Below, piece after piece: positions 29,028 through 37,500 of a DNA stretch of 64,000 nucleotides. The position numbers were made by a program, and so were the translations under genes. Numbering within the stretch: the stretch's first letter is position 1; each line of letters begins with the position of its first letter. The notes beneath the pieces were generated by a model. It worked only from the letters and a program-made list of their open reading frames with translations. It searched no databases and was not told where the DNA came from. The DNA comes from Brevundimonas viscosa (GTDB taxonomy: Bacteria > Pseudomonadota > Alphaproteobacteria > Caulobacterales > Caulobacteraceae): NCBI RefSeq assembly GCF_900116065.1, contig NZ_FOZV01000001.1, positions 682,001 to 746,000 of the forward strand, given 5' to 3'.

Positions 29028-29978
29028 TCAGCGAAGCGGGATGTCAGATATTACCACGCGAGAGCGGGCGTCCTCCGTCCCAGCGCCTTCTAGCAGCCTA
29101 ACGAATGCATCGCGCATCGACCAAGCGTCCACGGCCGGCCCGATGATTATGCGGTCTATAAGTTCTGGGACCTCGGCCCCTACAAACCCTTCCTCGGGGT
29201 AGTTTCTCAGAGGAATCTTGTGAACACACTGCGGGACGCCTCGCACCACTTCCACATTCGATGGTAGCCGATCAGTCGCCTCTAGTGCGGGTGTGTGGAT
29301 GATCCTCCACTCACGTTCCTCGTGGAACCCTGGGTGCTTGGTGCAGACAGTAGAGAACCGCATCATCTGAAAGACCGCGTCTATCACGCTCTCTTGTCCA
29401 AGGTGGCGCCACAACTCGCGGCTGTTCGCGATGTTGTCGCTGATCAGGCCGAACTCCCGTTCGAACTGTGCATTGCTGAGGTAGGCAACGGGACTCGTGT
29501 AAGCTCGAATGGCATCGCTCGCTGTAGCGAAAGCCGTACTGTTTAACACAATAGCGACGCCGGCAGTTGATCCGTAAGCACGCCACATAGATAGCCGGCC
29601 GATATCGTCTTCATTGGTGTCATGCTCTGAGATGCAAGTAACATAGGTTTCTCCCCGAAATGCGGGCAGCCAAAGATTGAAGCGCTTCTCAAGCTCATCG
29701 CATGTTCCAGGGAATTCCTCATCCAAAGCGGTCTTCATCTTGGTTGCCGCTTCGCTCTTGTAGGCGGCGTTTAGGCACTCGAACCCGTACTCCACCTCCA
29801 TGTAGTCGTTCATGGTTGTCGTGCGGCGCATCCAAACTTCCCGATTCTGAATTATTCGAACTGCGGCCTCGGCGGTGGTGTAGTGTACGAACCGGGTTTT
29901 GCCACTTCGTACGTCGTTCTGCTTCTTCGTGGCGTACGGGAAGAAGAGGCCCGCCAGCTGTTCGTCTATGTCGTCCAT
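29028..29978 (-). CDS. DUF2971 domain-containing protein
   Basis: A 316-residue soluble protein. VHYTTAEAAVRIIQNREVWM and TTTMNDYMEVEYGFE, later LSMWRAYGSTAGVAIVLNS and EEREWRII, follow the DUF2971 pattern. The biochemical function is unknown. Base composition is visibly richer in A/T and codon use is less GC-biased than in neighbouring genes, indicating horizontal acquisition. I chose ATG 29978 (MDDIDEQ). The 113 bases between clpB and this gene hold nothing recognisable. Confidence 0.78.
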   Translation of the reverse strand: MDDIDEQLAGLFFPYATKKQNDVRSGKTRFVHYTTAEAAVRIIQNREVWMRRTTTMNDYMEVEYGFECLNAAYKSEAATKMKTALDEEFPGTCDELEKRFNLWLPAFRGETYVTCISEHDTNEDDIGRLSMWRAYGSTAGVAIVLNSTAFATASDAIRAYTSPVAYLSNAQFEREFGLISDNIANSRELWRHLGQESVIDAVFQMMRFSTVCTKHPGFHEEREWRIIHTPALEATDRLPSNVEVVRGVPQCVHKIPLRNYPEEGFVGAEVPELIDRIIIGPAVDAWSMRDAFVRLLEGAGTEDARSRVVISDIPLR

Positions 29979-30037
29979 AGAACAACGATAGATCGAGTCG
30001 GGAGTGGCGTCGCCTAGGCACCGGGCGGATGTCCCCA

Positions 30038-30168
30038 CCCCTTGCAAGCCAGCCTGCCGGTCGGTCGGAGGGAGTCAAGGACGCGCCCGTGCGGGCGCGC
30101 CGCGGCGCGGGGGCCGCAGGCCCTCCTTGACGCCCTCCGCCCCGCCCGGCGACGATTCCGGCGAGGGG
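30038..30168. repeat. inverted-arm repeat, copy A
   Basis: A 131-base repeat with outer arms starting CCCCTTGC and ending GAGGGG, and inner inverted repeats GGAGGGAGTCAAGGA / TCCTTGACGCCCTCC (14 of 15 pairing) around a GC-rich core. The 52-base core (30077-30128) is the reverse complement of the core in copy B (43650-43701) at 47 of 52 positions, while the arms align directly (left arm 35 of 38). See the finding on core inversion. Confidence 0.85.
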
Positions 30169-30186
30169 AGGGGCGCACACACTGAA

Positions 30187-30514
30187 CCTTCTCCCTGTGG
30201 GAGAAGGTGGCCCGAAGGGCCGGATGAGGGTCGGCTGGTCCCTTCGGCGTGAGCCGCCGCGCCGCTCGCGCCGCTGACGTTCTGAGAAACCCGACCCTCA
30301 CCCTTTCGCGCAGCCGCTCGCTTCGCTCGCGGGCGCTCAAGCCCTCTCCCGCTGGGAGAGGGATCGGAGCCCGATACCTTCTCCCAATGGGAGAAGGTGG
30401 CCCGAAGGGCCGGATGAGGGTCGGCTGTCTCCGTCGGCGCAAGCCGCCGCGCCGGTCGCGACGCTGCCGCCCCGAAACCCGACCCTCACCCTTTCGCGCA
30501 GCCGCTCGCTGCGC
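30187..30514. repeat. dispersed palindromic repeat cluster, left part
   Basis: Alternating hairpin units: CCTTCTCCCnnnnGGGAGAAGG followed by TGGCCCGAAGGGCCGGATGA (30187-30236, 30376-30427) and, in the opposite sense, CCCGACCCTCACCCTTTCGC then CTCAAGCCCTCTCCC (30287-30371). The last unit (from 30474) is cut at 30514 by the transposon and resumes at 41475. Noncoding, resembling REP/intergenic repeats of Caulobacterales. Together with copy A it fills the 602-base stretch between the DUF2971 gene and the first transposon gene. Confidence 0.85.
30507..30514. repeat. 8-bp target site duplication, left
   Basis: CGCTGCGC immediately outside the left terminal inverted repeat; repeated directly at 41475-41482. 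Removing the element and one copy restores the intact repeat sequence GCTCGCTGCGCTCGCGGG seen at 41687-41704. Confidence 0.9.
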
Positions 30515-30538
30515 CGGCTATGGGTAGCAAACACACCT
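30515..30538 (+). repeat. left terminal inverted repeat of the transposon
   Basis: 24 bases, CGGCTATGGGTAGC followed by AAACACACCT. Identical, inverted, to 41451-41474. Similarity between the two ends stops at the inner edge, so these are true terminal repeats rather than part of a longer duplication. Confidence 0.92.
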
Positions 30539-30580
30539 AAGCTCGAATAAGTCCTTGGCTCATCATTCTGAGGGGCTCAC

Positions 30581-31141
30581 GTGGCGCTGGGGCGAAGGAA
30601 CAGCGGGAAGCAACTGACCAGCCATCTGAAGCGCCTCTATGGCCGGCTGGGCGGCGAACTCCGTTGGATAGAGAACCCGCCGAAGCTGAGGCAGAAGAAG
30701 TGGCGGGGAGGCGAGGCGTTCGCAGCCAAGGCCGCCGAGCGCGAAACGAGGGCTGAAGAGATCAGGGAGGCGCTTCCGCACATCGTTTACGTGATCCAGA
30801 TGTTCGATCCGGAATGGGACCCCGATCAAGAAAAGCTGATCAGGCCGCTCCGCCGGGGGCCGAACCGTCCGCCGCACGGATGGGCGGACGCGGCCTACGA
30901 CGTGTTGAGAGAGAACGGCGACTGGCTGACGGTGAGGGAGATGCTTGACTGCGTGGTCGAGCGCCACGACCTCAGCGTGGATGACGGTCCCGCCTATGTT
31001 CAGGCATACGGTGCCATCAACGCGGCGTTGCAGCGCGCGCAGCGCGGATTGGTGAATGATGGGGGACAACCGCCGCGATGGGCGCTTGAGTCACGACAGC
31101 GCGGGAATGAGGCTAGCGCCGCTGCCGAGGACGATTGCTAG
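30581..31141 (+). CDS. hypothetical protein, left-end passenger, winged-helix-like C-terminus
   Basis: A 186-residue basic protein starting at GTG 30581 (GAGGGG upstream), 42 bases inside the left terminal repeat and pointing inward. No family recognised. A charged, partly helical N-terminal half (AAERETRAEEIREALPHIVY) leads to DPEWDPDQEKLIRPLR, then a wHTH-like segment (YDVLRENGDWLTVREMLDCV then ERHDL). The same order of segments, with weak identity, occurs in the 168-residue protein at the right end. Its 3' end overlaps the transposase gene's 3' end by 29 bases. Confidence 0.6.
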   Translation: MALGRRNSGKQLTSHLKRLYGRLGGELRWIENPPKLRQKKWRGGEAFAAKAAERETRAEEIREALPHIVYVIQMFDPEWDPDQEKLIRPLRRGPNRPPHGWADAAYDVLRENGDWLTVREMLDCVVERHDLSVDDGPAYVQAYGAINAALQRAQRGLVNDGGQPPRWALESRQRGNEASAAAEDDC

Positions 31142-32807
31142 GCGGTGGCGGCTCCCACGCTGCGACCACCACAGCTTCGCGGAAGCGTTGGCGCAGGCTA
31201 GAAAGCAGGCGGCCGAACGGCGACGGATCGCGATCCCGGATGTTCAACGGGGCGGCGGTGCGCTTCAGCATCTCCTTCTCCACCGTCTTGTGATAGCCGC
31301 AGACCTTGTATCCGATCACCACTTCGCCGCGCAGCCATTCATTCATGGCCGCTTCGCTCGCCTGACGGCTCTTCAGGTCGCCCAGCTCGCCGGTCCCCGC
31401 CACCCAGTGGATGGCGAAGATCGATTGGCGGAACGGCGAGTCCCCCATGCTTCCGAGCAGGTGAGCGGCGAGCCTTTCGCGTAGAGAGTAGCTTTCGCCG
31501 ACGTAACCGTTACGCCACACCCCGTGGTCCCACGCCGGAAGCTGCGGATCAGGGAAATAGCCCGCAAGGTTGAAGAGCCGTTCGCCACTCCGGAGGAACA
31601 AGCCGTAGACACCCGGGCTCAGAGGCATCCGCTTGGGATCGTCCATGAACTCGCCCGCCGACATGAACTCGAACCCCTTGCGCCAACGTTTAGCGGATCG
31701 GGCGTCGGCGACGCGCGGGGTCTCCGCTTCTCCGCTGGCGCGCTTGGCCTCCTTGCGCGCCCGCCGCCGCTCCTCGGCGCTCGGCGGGCTCCACTCGATC
31801 GGCGCGCCGTCCTGATTGATGATTTCGCAACGGCGCTTGGAACCGCCGGCTTTCTTCTTGAGGAAATACCCAGCCATCGGCGAGCGGCCTGGGGTCATCA
31901 TCGTTCCCAGGAGCGCCGCAAAGCTGTCGTCCGGACCGCCGGCTGTGTGGCTCAACCGCCATGTAAGCTGAGCCGTGTAGAGGTCGAGGTAGTTGCCAAG
32001 GATGCGACGATAGATCATCCGCATGCCCTCAAGGACGCGGAAACCGCTCTCGGCCCAGTTGGTGCAGGACTCCGGCGTGTAGAAGTGGTGGTCGTGGATG
32101 ACCCGCTTCAGCGCGCAATGCTCGCGAATCTGGCCCCAGTGCCCGCCGTCGGCAAATACGACGGCGTTCGGATCGACCACGTCGATGAACGGCGGGATCG
32201 GGTGATGCTCCTGCTTGGCGACCCACGCGCGGGCGGGACCAGCCCGCTGGCGGGCCAGCGTCACCCGCAACGTCCGGTCCGGCGCCCCATATGGAAAACG
32301 GTAGTGGTCCTTTTCACCGCGCACGTTCTTGGGGCGGATGTAGCCTTTCAGCTCCTTGCCATCGATTTCGATCTCATCGCGCAGGATCGTGCGTCGCTCG
32401 AAGGCCTGCATTGCGCATCTGATTTTGTGGAGCCAGACGAAGATCGTCTTGTAGTTCTTCACCTTGGCGCGAAGGTCGCGTCTGATCTCCAAGGCGCTGC
32501 GCCCTTGATAAGCGACATTGAACTGCGCGAGAATCAGCAGGATCGTCTTGAACGGGAGCTTGCGGTAGGCGAACGGCGTGTTGGTGGTCAGGGTGAACTG
32601 CCTCAAGCACTGCTTGCACTTGTAGAGCTTGCCGTCCTGGTAGGCCCAGGCCGCGGGGCATCCGCAGCGATTGCAGAACGGCTCCCCGCCGTTTTCAGCG
32701 AATCGATAACGGCGAAACAGAGCACGCGCTTCTTCTTCCGAGAGTTCGGCGACCTCGGTCGGCGTCGCGGCATGCGCCGGGCCTTGAAGGAGAGCCAATG
32801 ATGTCAA
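31113..32807 (-). CDS. IS1595-type DDE transposase fused to a GIY-YIG nuclease domain
   Basis: A 564-residue fusion. Residues 1-80: N-terminal region with a zinc ribbon, Cys45/Cys48 (CNRC) and Cys64/Cys67 (CKQC), then RQFTLTTNTPFAYRKLPF as in IS1595 proteins. Residues 100-290: DDE-type core with Asp149 (EIEIDGKE), Asp220 (VVFADGGHW) and Glu253 (CTNWAESGF). Residues about 395-530: GIY-YIG-like domain with GVYGLF (399-404), YVGES (435-439), Arg445, His449, Glu512 and Pro520/Asn522 at the expected spacing. The link (320-395) is charged. The start is TTG 32807 with no convincing Shine-Dalgarno, so expression is probably low. The fusion is unusual; see findings. Confidence 0.85.
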   Translation of the reverse strand: MTSLALLQGPAHAATPTEVAELSEEEARALFRRYRFAENGGEPFCNRCGCPAAWAYQDGKLYKCKQCLRQFTLTTNTPFAYRKLPFKTILLILAQFNVAYQGRSALEIRRDLRAKVKNYKTIFVWLHKIRCAMQAFERRTILRDEIEIDGKELKGYIRPKNVRGEKDHYRFPYGAPDRTLRVTLARQRAGPARAWVAKQEHHPIPPFIDVVDPNAVVFADGGHWGQIREHCALKRVIHDHHFYTPESCTNWAESGFRVLEGMRMIYRRILGNYLDLYTAQLTWRLSHTAGGPDDSFAALLGTMMTPGRSPMAGYFLKKKAGGSKRRCEIINQDGAPIEWSPPSAEERRRARKEAKRASGEAETPRVADARSAKRWRKGFEFMSAGEFMDDPKRMPLSPGVYGLFLRSGERLFNLAGYFPDPQLPAWDHGVWRNGYVGESYSLRERLAAHLLGSMGDSPFRQSIFAIHWVAGTGELGDLKSRQASEAAMNEWLRGEVVIGYKVCGYHKTVEKEMLKRTAAPLNIRDRDPSPFGRLLSSLRQRFREAVVVAAWEPPPPSNRPRQRR

Positions 32808-32897
32808 CGCACATACGGGAGGTTTGTCGCGTATGTGCGATAGTCATCGCGCAGGGGTTCGTCAAGAACTTTGTCGCATATATGCGCTTTTTATCGC
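32808..32897. promoter_or_regulatory. operator-like repeats between the transposase and DUF6471 genes
   Basis: Two 28-base direct repeats, 32823-32850 and 32870-32897 (TTTGTCGC common start, ATCGC common end, 22 of 28 identical). The first contains GTATGTGCG (32831-32839), whose complement CGCACATAC lies at 32808-32816 against the transposase start. The second contains the palindrome CGCATATATGCG (32876-32887). The layout suggests a shared operator for the divergent pair. Confidence 0.55.
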
Positions 32898-32956
32898 TTC
32901 AACGAGCGATAAGTCGCGTCGGTTGATCGCCGGGAGAAGTGATGGCATGAACAGTC

Positions 32957-33325
32957 ATGGCTAAGCGCGCCGGAACCCCCGCCGATGTTGATGATCCCGA
33001 AAACGCTTGGCGGGAGAAGGCGCGAACGCTTTTGCGGGTCGAGCAGCGTCGCCAGAATCTCACCTACGCCGACATCGCGGAGCGCATGCAGGCGATAGGG
33101 ATCGAAGAGACCGAGGTCAGCGTCCGCAACAAGATCAGCCGAGGGACATTCCCGGCGACCTTCATGCTGCAATTCATGCACGTGCTTGGGGTCAACCTGA
33201 TCCCCTTCAAGCCTCAGTTGACCGGGGAATTCACACTGCCGCCCGAACTATTGGAGAATCTTCCGCAGGTTAGAATGACGCCTGAAATGGTCGCAGCATT
33301 GGTAGGCGCCTCGAAGAAGGAGTGA
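32957..33325 (+). CDS. DUF6471 family HTH-like regulator
   Basis: A 122-residue protein. ARTLLRVEQRRQNLTYADIA, then ERMQAIGIEETEVSVRNKIS and RGTFPATFMLQFMHVLGV match the DUF6471 pattern, which looks like a lambda-repressor-like helix-turn-helix. The family is often found next to mobile genes. It is divergent from the transposase across a 149-base region with repeated operator-like sequences, so it probably represses itself and the transposase; this is inference. Confidence 0.75.
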   Translation: MAKRAGTPADVDDPENAWREKARTLLRVEQRRQNLTYADIAERMQAIGIEETEVSVRNKISRGTFPATFMLQFMHVLGVNLIPFKPQLTGEFTLPPELLENLPQVRMTPEMVAALVGASKKE

Positions 33326-33374
33326 CCCGACCCGCAGCGCGTCCGAGGCTATCGCGCGTTGGGTCGTCCAGCAT

Positions 33375-33536
33375 TCAGGAATGATCGGCGTAAAACGCGG
33401 CTGGATGCACGTCTAAAACCTCTGCCATCCGACCAAGGATCGCGACGGTCGGGTTGCCCTCGCCGCGCTCAATCCGGCCGAGATGCCGCATGGCGAGGCC
33501 CGCTTCGCCGGCAACCGCGTCGGACCGAGATCGCCT
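33375..33536 (-). pseudogene. XRE-family HTH regulator remnant (3' end only)
   Basis: Reading the minus strand in one frame gives AVAGEAGLAMRHLGRIERGE, GNPTVAILGRMAEVL and an ending HPAAFYADHS before a TGA at 33375-33377. This is the second half of a Cro/CI (XRE) helix-turn-helix domain (recognition helix through the conserved ERGEGNPT). The first helices and a start codon are missing; upstream the frame runs into unrelated sequence. It is a gene fragment left by rearrangement inside the transposon. Confidence 0.6.
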
Positions 33537-33540
33537 TCCG

Positions 33541-33919
33541 CCGAGCGTCCGGTGAATTCTACCTCTCGACCCAAGCCATCGAGTTTCACCTGCACCGGGC
33601 GATCGCCAACAGGGGGCGGCTGGTGCTCCAGACGACGACTGTCGATCCGGGCACAGCCACAGCGGGCTTCATCTATGCCGACCAACTGTTGATCCCGAAC
33701 GGGAGCGCCCGCGCGATTCTGGTCGACGTGAACTTCGGCGGCGCCCCGCACCAGTTCACCATCAACCTCGCGTCGTCGAACTCGCCTGATGAAGTTCCGA
33801 CCAACATCCCGGCCGTTCCCGCCCAGCGGATGCAAGCGATGCAGCGCACGCAGGAGACCTATCAGTGGACCGATGGGCCGCCGGCCACGCCTTACGACGG
33901 ACTGGAGATCATCGAGTAG
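33541..33919 (+). pseudogene. unrecognised gene fragment (3' part)
   Basis: A plus-strand frame open to 33919 has real-protein character from about 33541 (FYLSTQAIEFHLHRAIANRG, later GFIYADQLLIPNGSARAILV, ending TPYDGLEIIE). Upstream of that it only overlaps the antisense XRE remnant and reads as Arg-rich shadow. The plausible part has no start codon of its own, so it looks like the C-terminal end of a truncated gene. No family recognised. Confidence 0.4.
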
Positions 33920-33931
33920 GAACCGCCCGCG

Positions 33932-34528
33932 TCACCGCGACCCGTCCTCCACATCGCCCGAGGCATTCCGAAGAATCTCGATGCCGCCTTTAACTGCGAT
34001 CCCGGCCACGACAAGACCCACGACCAGGTCCGGCCAGGCCTGGTCCAGCCACATGACCAGCCCGCCAGCGACGAGGATGCCGCCGTTCGAGGCGAAGTCG
34101 TTCAGGCTGAACGTCTCGGCAGCTTCCATGTTGACGTCGCCGGACCGGTCCCGCCGCAGGAGCACCAGGCAGATCAGGTTCACGATCGCCGCGACCAGCG
34201 CCATGCCCATCATCGTCCAGCCGACCGGCTCCGTGCCGAACCACCAGCGCCGGCCAACGTCGATCAGCACCCCGGCGGCGAAAACCAGCAACAGGATGCC
34301 GGACAGGCGCGCCGCGCTCCGTTTCCAGGACGCGGCGCGGCCGATCGCCACGAAGCTGATCAAATAGACGACGGAGTCCGAGGCATTATCGACGGCGTTG
34401 GCCAGCAGCGCGCTGGAGTCCGCCAGGATGCCGCCGACACCGAGGCCCAGGAACAGCAAGGCGTTGAGGATCAGAACCACCAGCAGCGTCCGCCGCTGCT
34501 GATGGTCCGCCGAGGTCAATTTGCTCAA
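33932..34528 (-). CDS. cation diffusion facilitator family transporter
   Basis: A 198-residue inner-membrane protein with five or six helices. NALLFLGLGVGGILADSSAL, NAVDNASDSVVYLISFVAIG and NDFASNGGILVAGGLVMWLD resemble the metal-binding helices 2 and 5 of CDF exporters (paired Asp/Asn). It lacks the usual C-terminal cytoplasmic domain, being shorter than CzcD-type proteins. Overlap of four bases with the end of czcA indicates cotranscription. It probably exports the same divalent metals from cytoplasm to periplasm. Confidence 0.78.
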   Translation of the reverse strand: MSKLTSADHQQRRTLLVVLILNALLFLGLGVGGILADSSALLANAVDNASDSVVYLISFVAIGRAASWKRSAARLSGILLLVFAAGVLIDVGRRWWFGTEPVGWTMMGMALVAAIVNLICLVLLRRDRSGDVNMEAAETFSLNDFASNGGILVAGGLVMWLDQAWPDLVVGLVVAGIAVKGGIEILRNASGDVEDGSR

Positions 34529-37500
34529 TCTTCCAGTCCTTCCGAAGCCCGGTGCCGGACCGCCCTGGCAGCGAAGGTCGGCAACACCAGCAGGGTCAAC
34601 GCCGTCGCCGTCAGAAGGCCGCCAATAACCACCGTTGCGAGCGGCTTCTGCACCTCGGCCCCGGCTCCGTGCGCCAAGGCCATGGGGATGAAGCCGACGA
34701 TGGCGACCAAGGCCGTGGTCAACACCGCGCGCAGCCGGCTCGCGGCGCCTTCGATCGCCGCCTCTCGTGCGGGCAGACCCTCGTTCAGTCGCTGGCGGAT
34801 GGCCTGCATGAGCACAAGACCGTTCAGGGTGGCGACTCCTGAGACGGCGATGAAGCCGACCGCCGCCGAAACCGAGAACGGCATCCCTCGAAGCAAGAGC
34901 GCCAATGCGCCGCCGACGAGGGCGAGCGGGACACAGGCGAACACCAGTCCTGCCTCGGCGAACGAGCCGAGCGCCAGGAACAGCAGAACGCCGATCAGGA
35001 CGAACACGACCGGAATGACGATGCTGAAGCGCTGTTCAGCACGTTTCAGGTTCTCGAACTGTCCGCCCCAGTCCAGGTAGACGCCGGCCGGCAATTCGAT
35101 CTCCGCCACCCGGTCCTGAGCGTCGGCGACGAAGCCGCCGAGGTCTCGACCCCTGACGTTGGCCTGCACCACCATGCGGCGGCTGCCGTTTTCGCGGCTG
35201 ATCTGGTTCGGACCTTCGCCGGTCTGGATACGGGCCACCGAAGACAGAGGCACAATCACGCCGGAGTCCGAGACGACCGGCAGGGCCGCGAGCGCCGCCG
35301 GGTCGTTTCGGGCGGCTTCGGGCAGGCGCACGACGACGTCGAAACGCCGATCGCCTTCGAAGATGGTCCCCGCTTCGGCCCCACCGATTCCAACGGAGAC
35401 CGCTTCGCTGACGTCGGCCGCCGACAAGCCATAGCTGGCGGCGGCGATGCGATCGACGCTGACGGTCAGGGTGGGCAGGCCGGAGGCCTGCTCGACCCGC
35501 ACGTCGGCCGACCCTGTTGTCTCGCGGAGTGAACCCGCGACCTGATCCGCCACCCGCTGGAGGGTAGCGAAGTCGTCGCCATAGACCATGACGGCGAGGT
35601 CCGTGCGCACGCCCGAGATGAGTTCGTTGAAGCGCAGTTCGATCGGCTGGCTGAACTCGAAATTGTTGCCGATCTGCTGGCCTGCGACTTCCTCGATGCG
35701 CTCGATCAGCGCCTCCTTCTCCAACCCCGGATCAGGCCACTCACTGCGGTCCTTCAGGACGATCACGCTGTCGGAGATGTTGGGCGGCATGGGATCGACG
35801 GCCGCCTCTGCCGTTCCCGTCCGCGAGAACATAGTCTCGACCTCGGGCTGCGCCGTGATGGCGCGCTCCAGAGCCATCTGCATCGCCAGCGACTGTTCGA
35901 GCGACGCCGACGGCACGCGCAGGGCCTGCATGGCGATGTCGCCCTCGTCGAGGGTCGGGATGAACTCGCGGCCCAGCGCCATGAAGGACACCGCGCCGAC
36001 CGCGAGCGCCGCCAGGGCGGAGATCAGCACCACCTTCGGCCGCGCCACCGCCGCCTGGATCGCCGGCTGAATATAGCGGCGCGCGAAGCGGAGGATGGGG
36101 GTCTCATGCTCGACGACCTGGCCGTCCGGTCCAACGTGGACGGACTTGGGATCGCGCACCAGAAGGGCGGTCATCGCCGGCACGAAGGTGAAGGAGAAGA
36201 TGAAGGCTCCGACCAGCGCCAACATGACGGTCGCGCCCATCGGCTGGAAGGTCTTGCCCTCCACACCTTCGAGCATCAGGAGCGGCGCGAACACCAGCAG
36301 GATGATCAACTGTCCGAACGCCGCCGGCTTGACCATCTGCCGGGCGGACTGCACGGCCACGTCCAGACGTTCGTGGCGGTTCAGCATACGGCCGAGTTGG
36401 GCACGCCGCTGCGTGAGCATGAGCAAGGTGTTCTCGATCACGACGACGCCGCCATCGACCATCAGGCCGAAGTCCAGGGCGCCGAGGCTCATCAGATTCC
36501 CGCTGATGCCGAAGCGGTTCATGCCGATGACGGCGAACAGGAAGCTGAGCGGGATCATCAACGCCGTGATGGTGGCCGCGCGGATGTTGCCGAGCAGCAG
36601 GAACAGCACCACGACGACGAGCAAGGCTCCCTCGGTGAGATTGCGGGCGACGGTGGCGATGGTCGAGTTGACCAGTTCGCTCCTGTTCAGGACGCTCGTG
36701 GCGACGATGCCTGGCGGAAGGCTATCGTCCACCTCGGCCAGTCGCTCCGCCGCCGCCTGGGCCACCGTGCGGCTGTTGCCACCCGCGATCATCAGGGCAG
36801 TGCCCAGGACCGCCTCATGACCGTCGCGACTGGCCCCGCCGAGGCGCGGCGCCTGTCCGATCTCGACGGTGGCGACGTCGGCGACGCGGACCACCAGGCC
36901 TCCGCGATTGACCACCGGGGCCTGGGCCAGATCCTCGACTGTGCTCGCGAGGGCATCTGTGCGGACGACCAGCGCCTCTCCGGCGCGTTGGATGTAGCTG
37001 GCGCCGGCCTGGGTGTTGGCGCGCTCCAGCGCCTCGACCAGATCGCCGAGGCCGAGACCATAACCGGAGAGGCGGGCGGGATCGGGACGAACGGCATATT
37101 CCTTGACGTAACCGCCGACCGTATCGACGCCCGCCAGGCCTTCCGCGCCGCGCATTTGTGGCGCGATGATCCAGTCCTGCACCGTTCGCAGATAGGTGGC
37201 GCGCTGCTCTGGCGTGGCCAGCCGCTCCCCTTCCGGGGTCAGATAGACACGACCTGGCTGCCATCCCGGCTGCCCCGGTCGCGCCAGATTGTCGCTGTTG
37301 AACGGGACGTAATCGACGGTCCACATCAGGACCTCGCCGAGACCGGTGGTGATCGGCGACATCGCGGGCTCGACACCTTCCGGTAGTCCTTCCCGCGCCG
37401 CCGCCAGCCGTTCGGCGACCTGCTGGCGCGCGAAGTAGATGTCCGTCTCGTCGGTGAAGATCGCCGTGATCTGGCTGAAGCCGTTGCGTGACAGTGATCG

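Noticed and set aside
30038..30540. CRISPR array
   Set aside because: The repeats are hairpin units of varying length and alternating orientation, without constant direct repeats and unique equal-length spacers. No cas genes are present.
32802..32807. TTGACA at the start of the transposase as a -35 box
   Set aside because: No matching -10 element follows at 16-18 bases, and the sequence is within the first codons of the transposase.
33359..33540. Coding use of the 5' part of the plus-strand frame at 33359-33919
   Set aside because: This part reads as Arg-rich shadow over the antisense XRE remnant; only the part after about 33541 looks like protein sequence.
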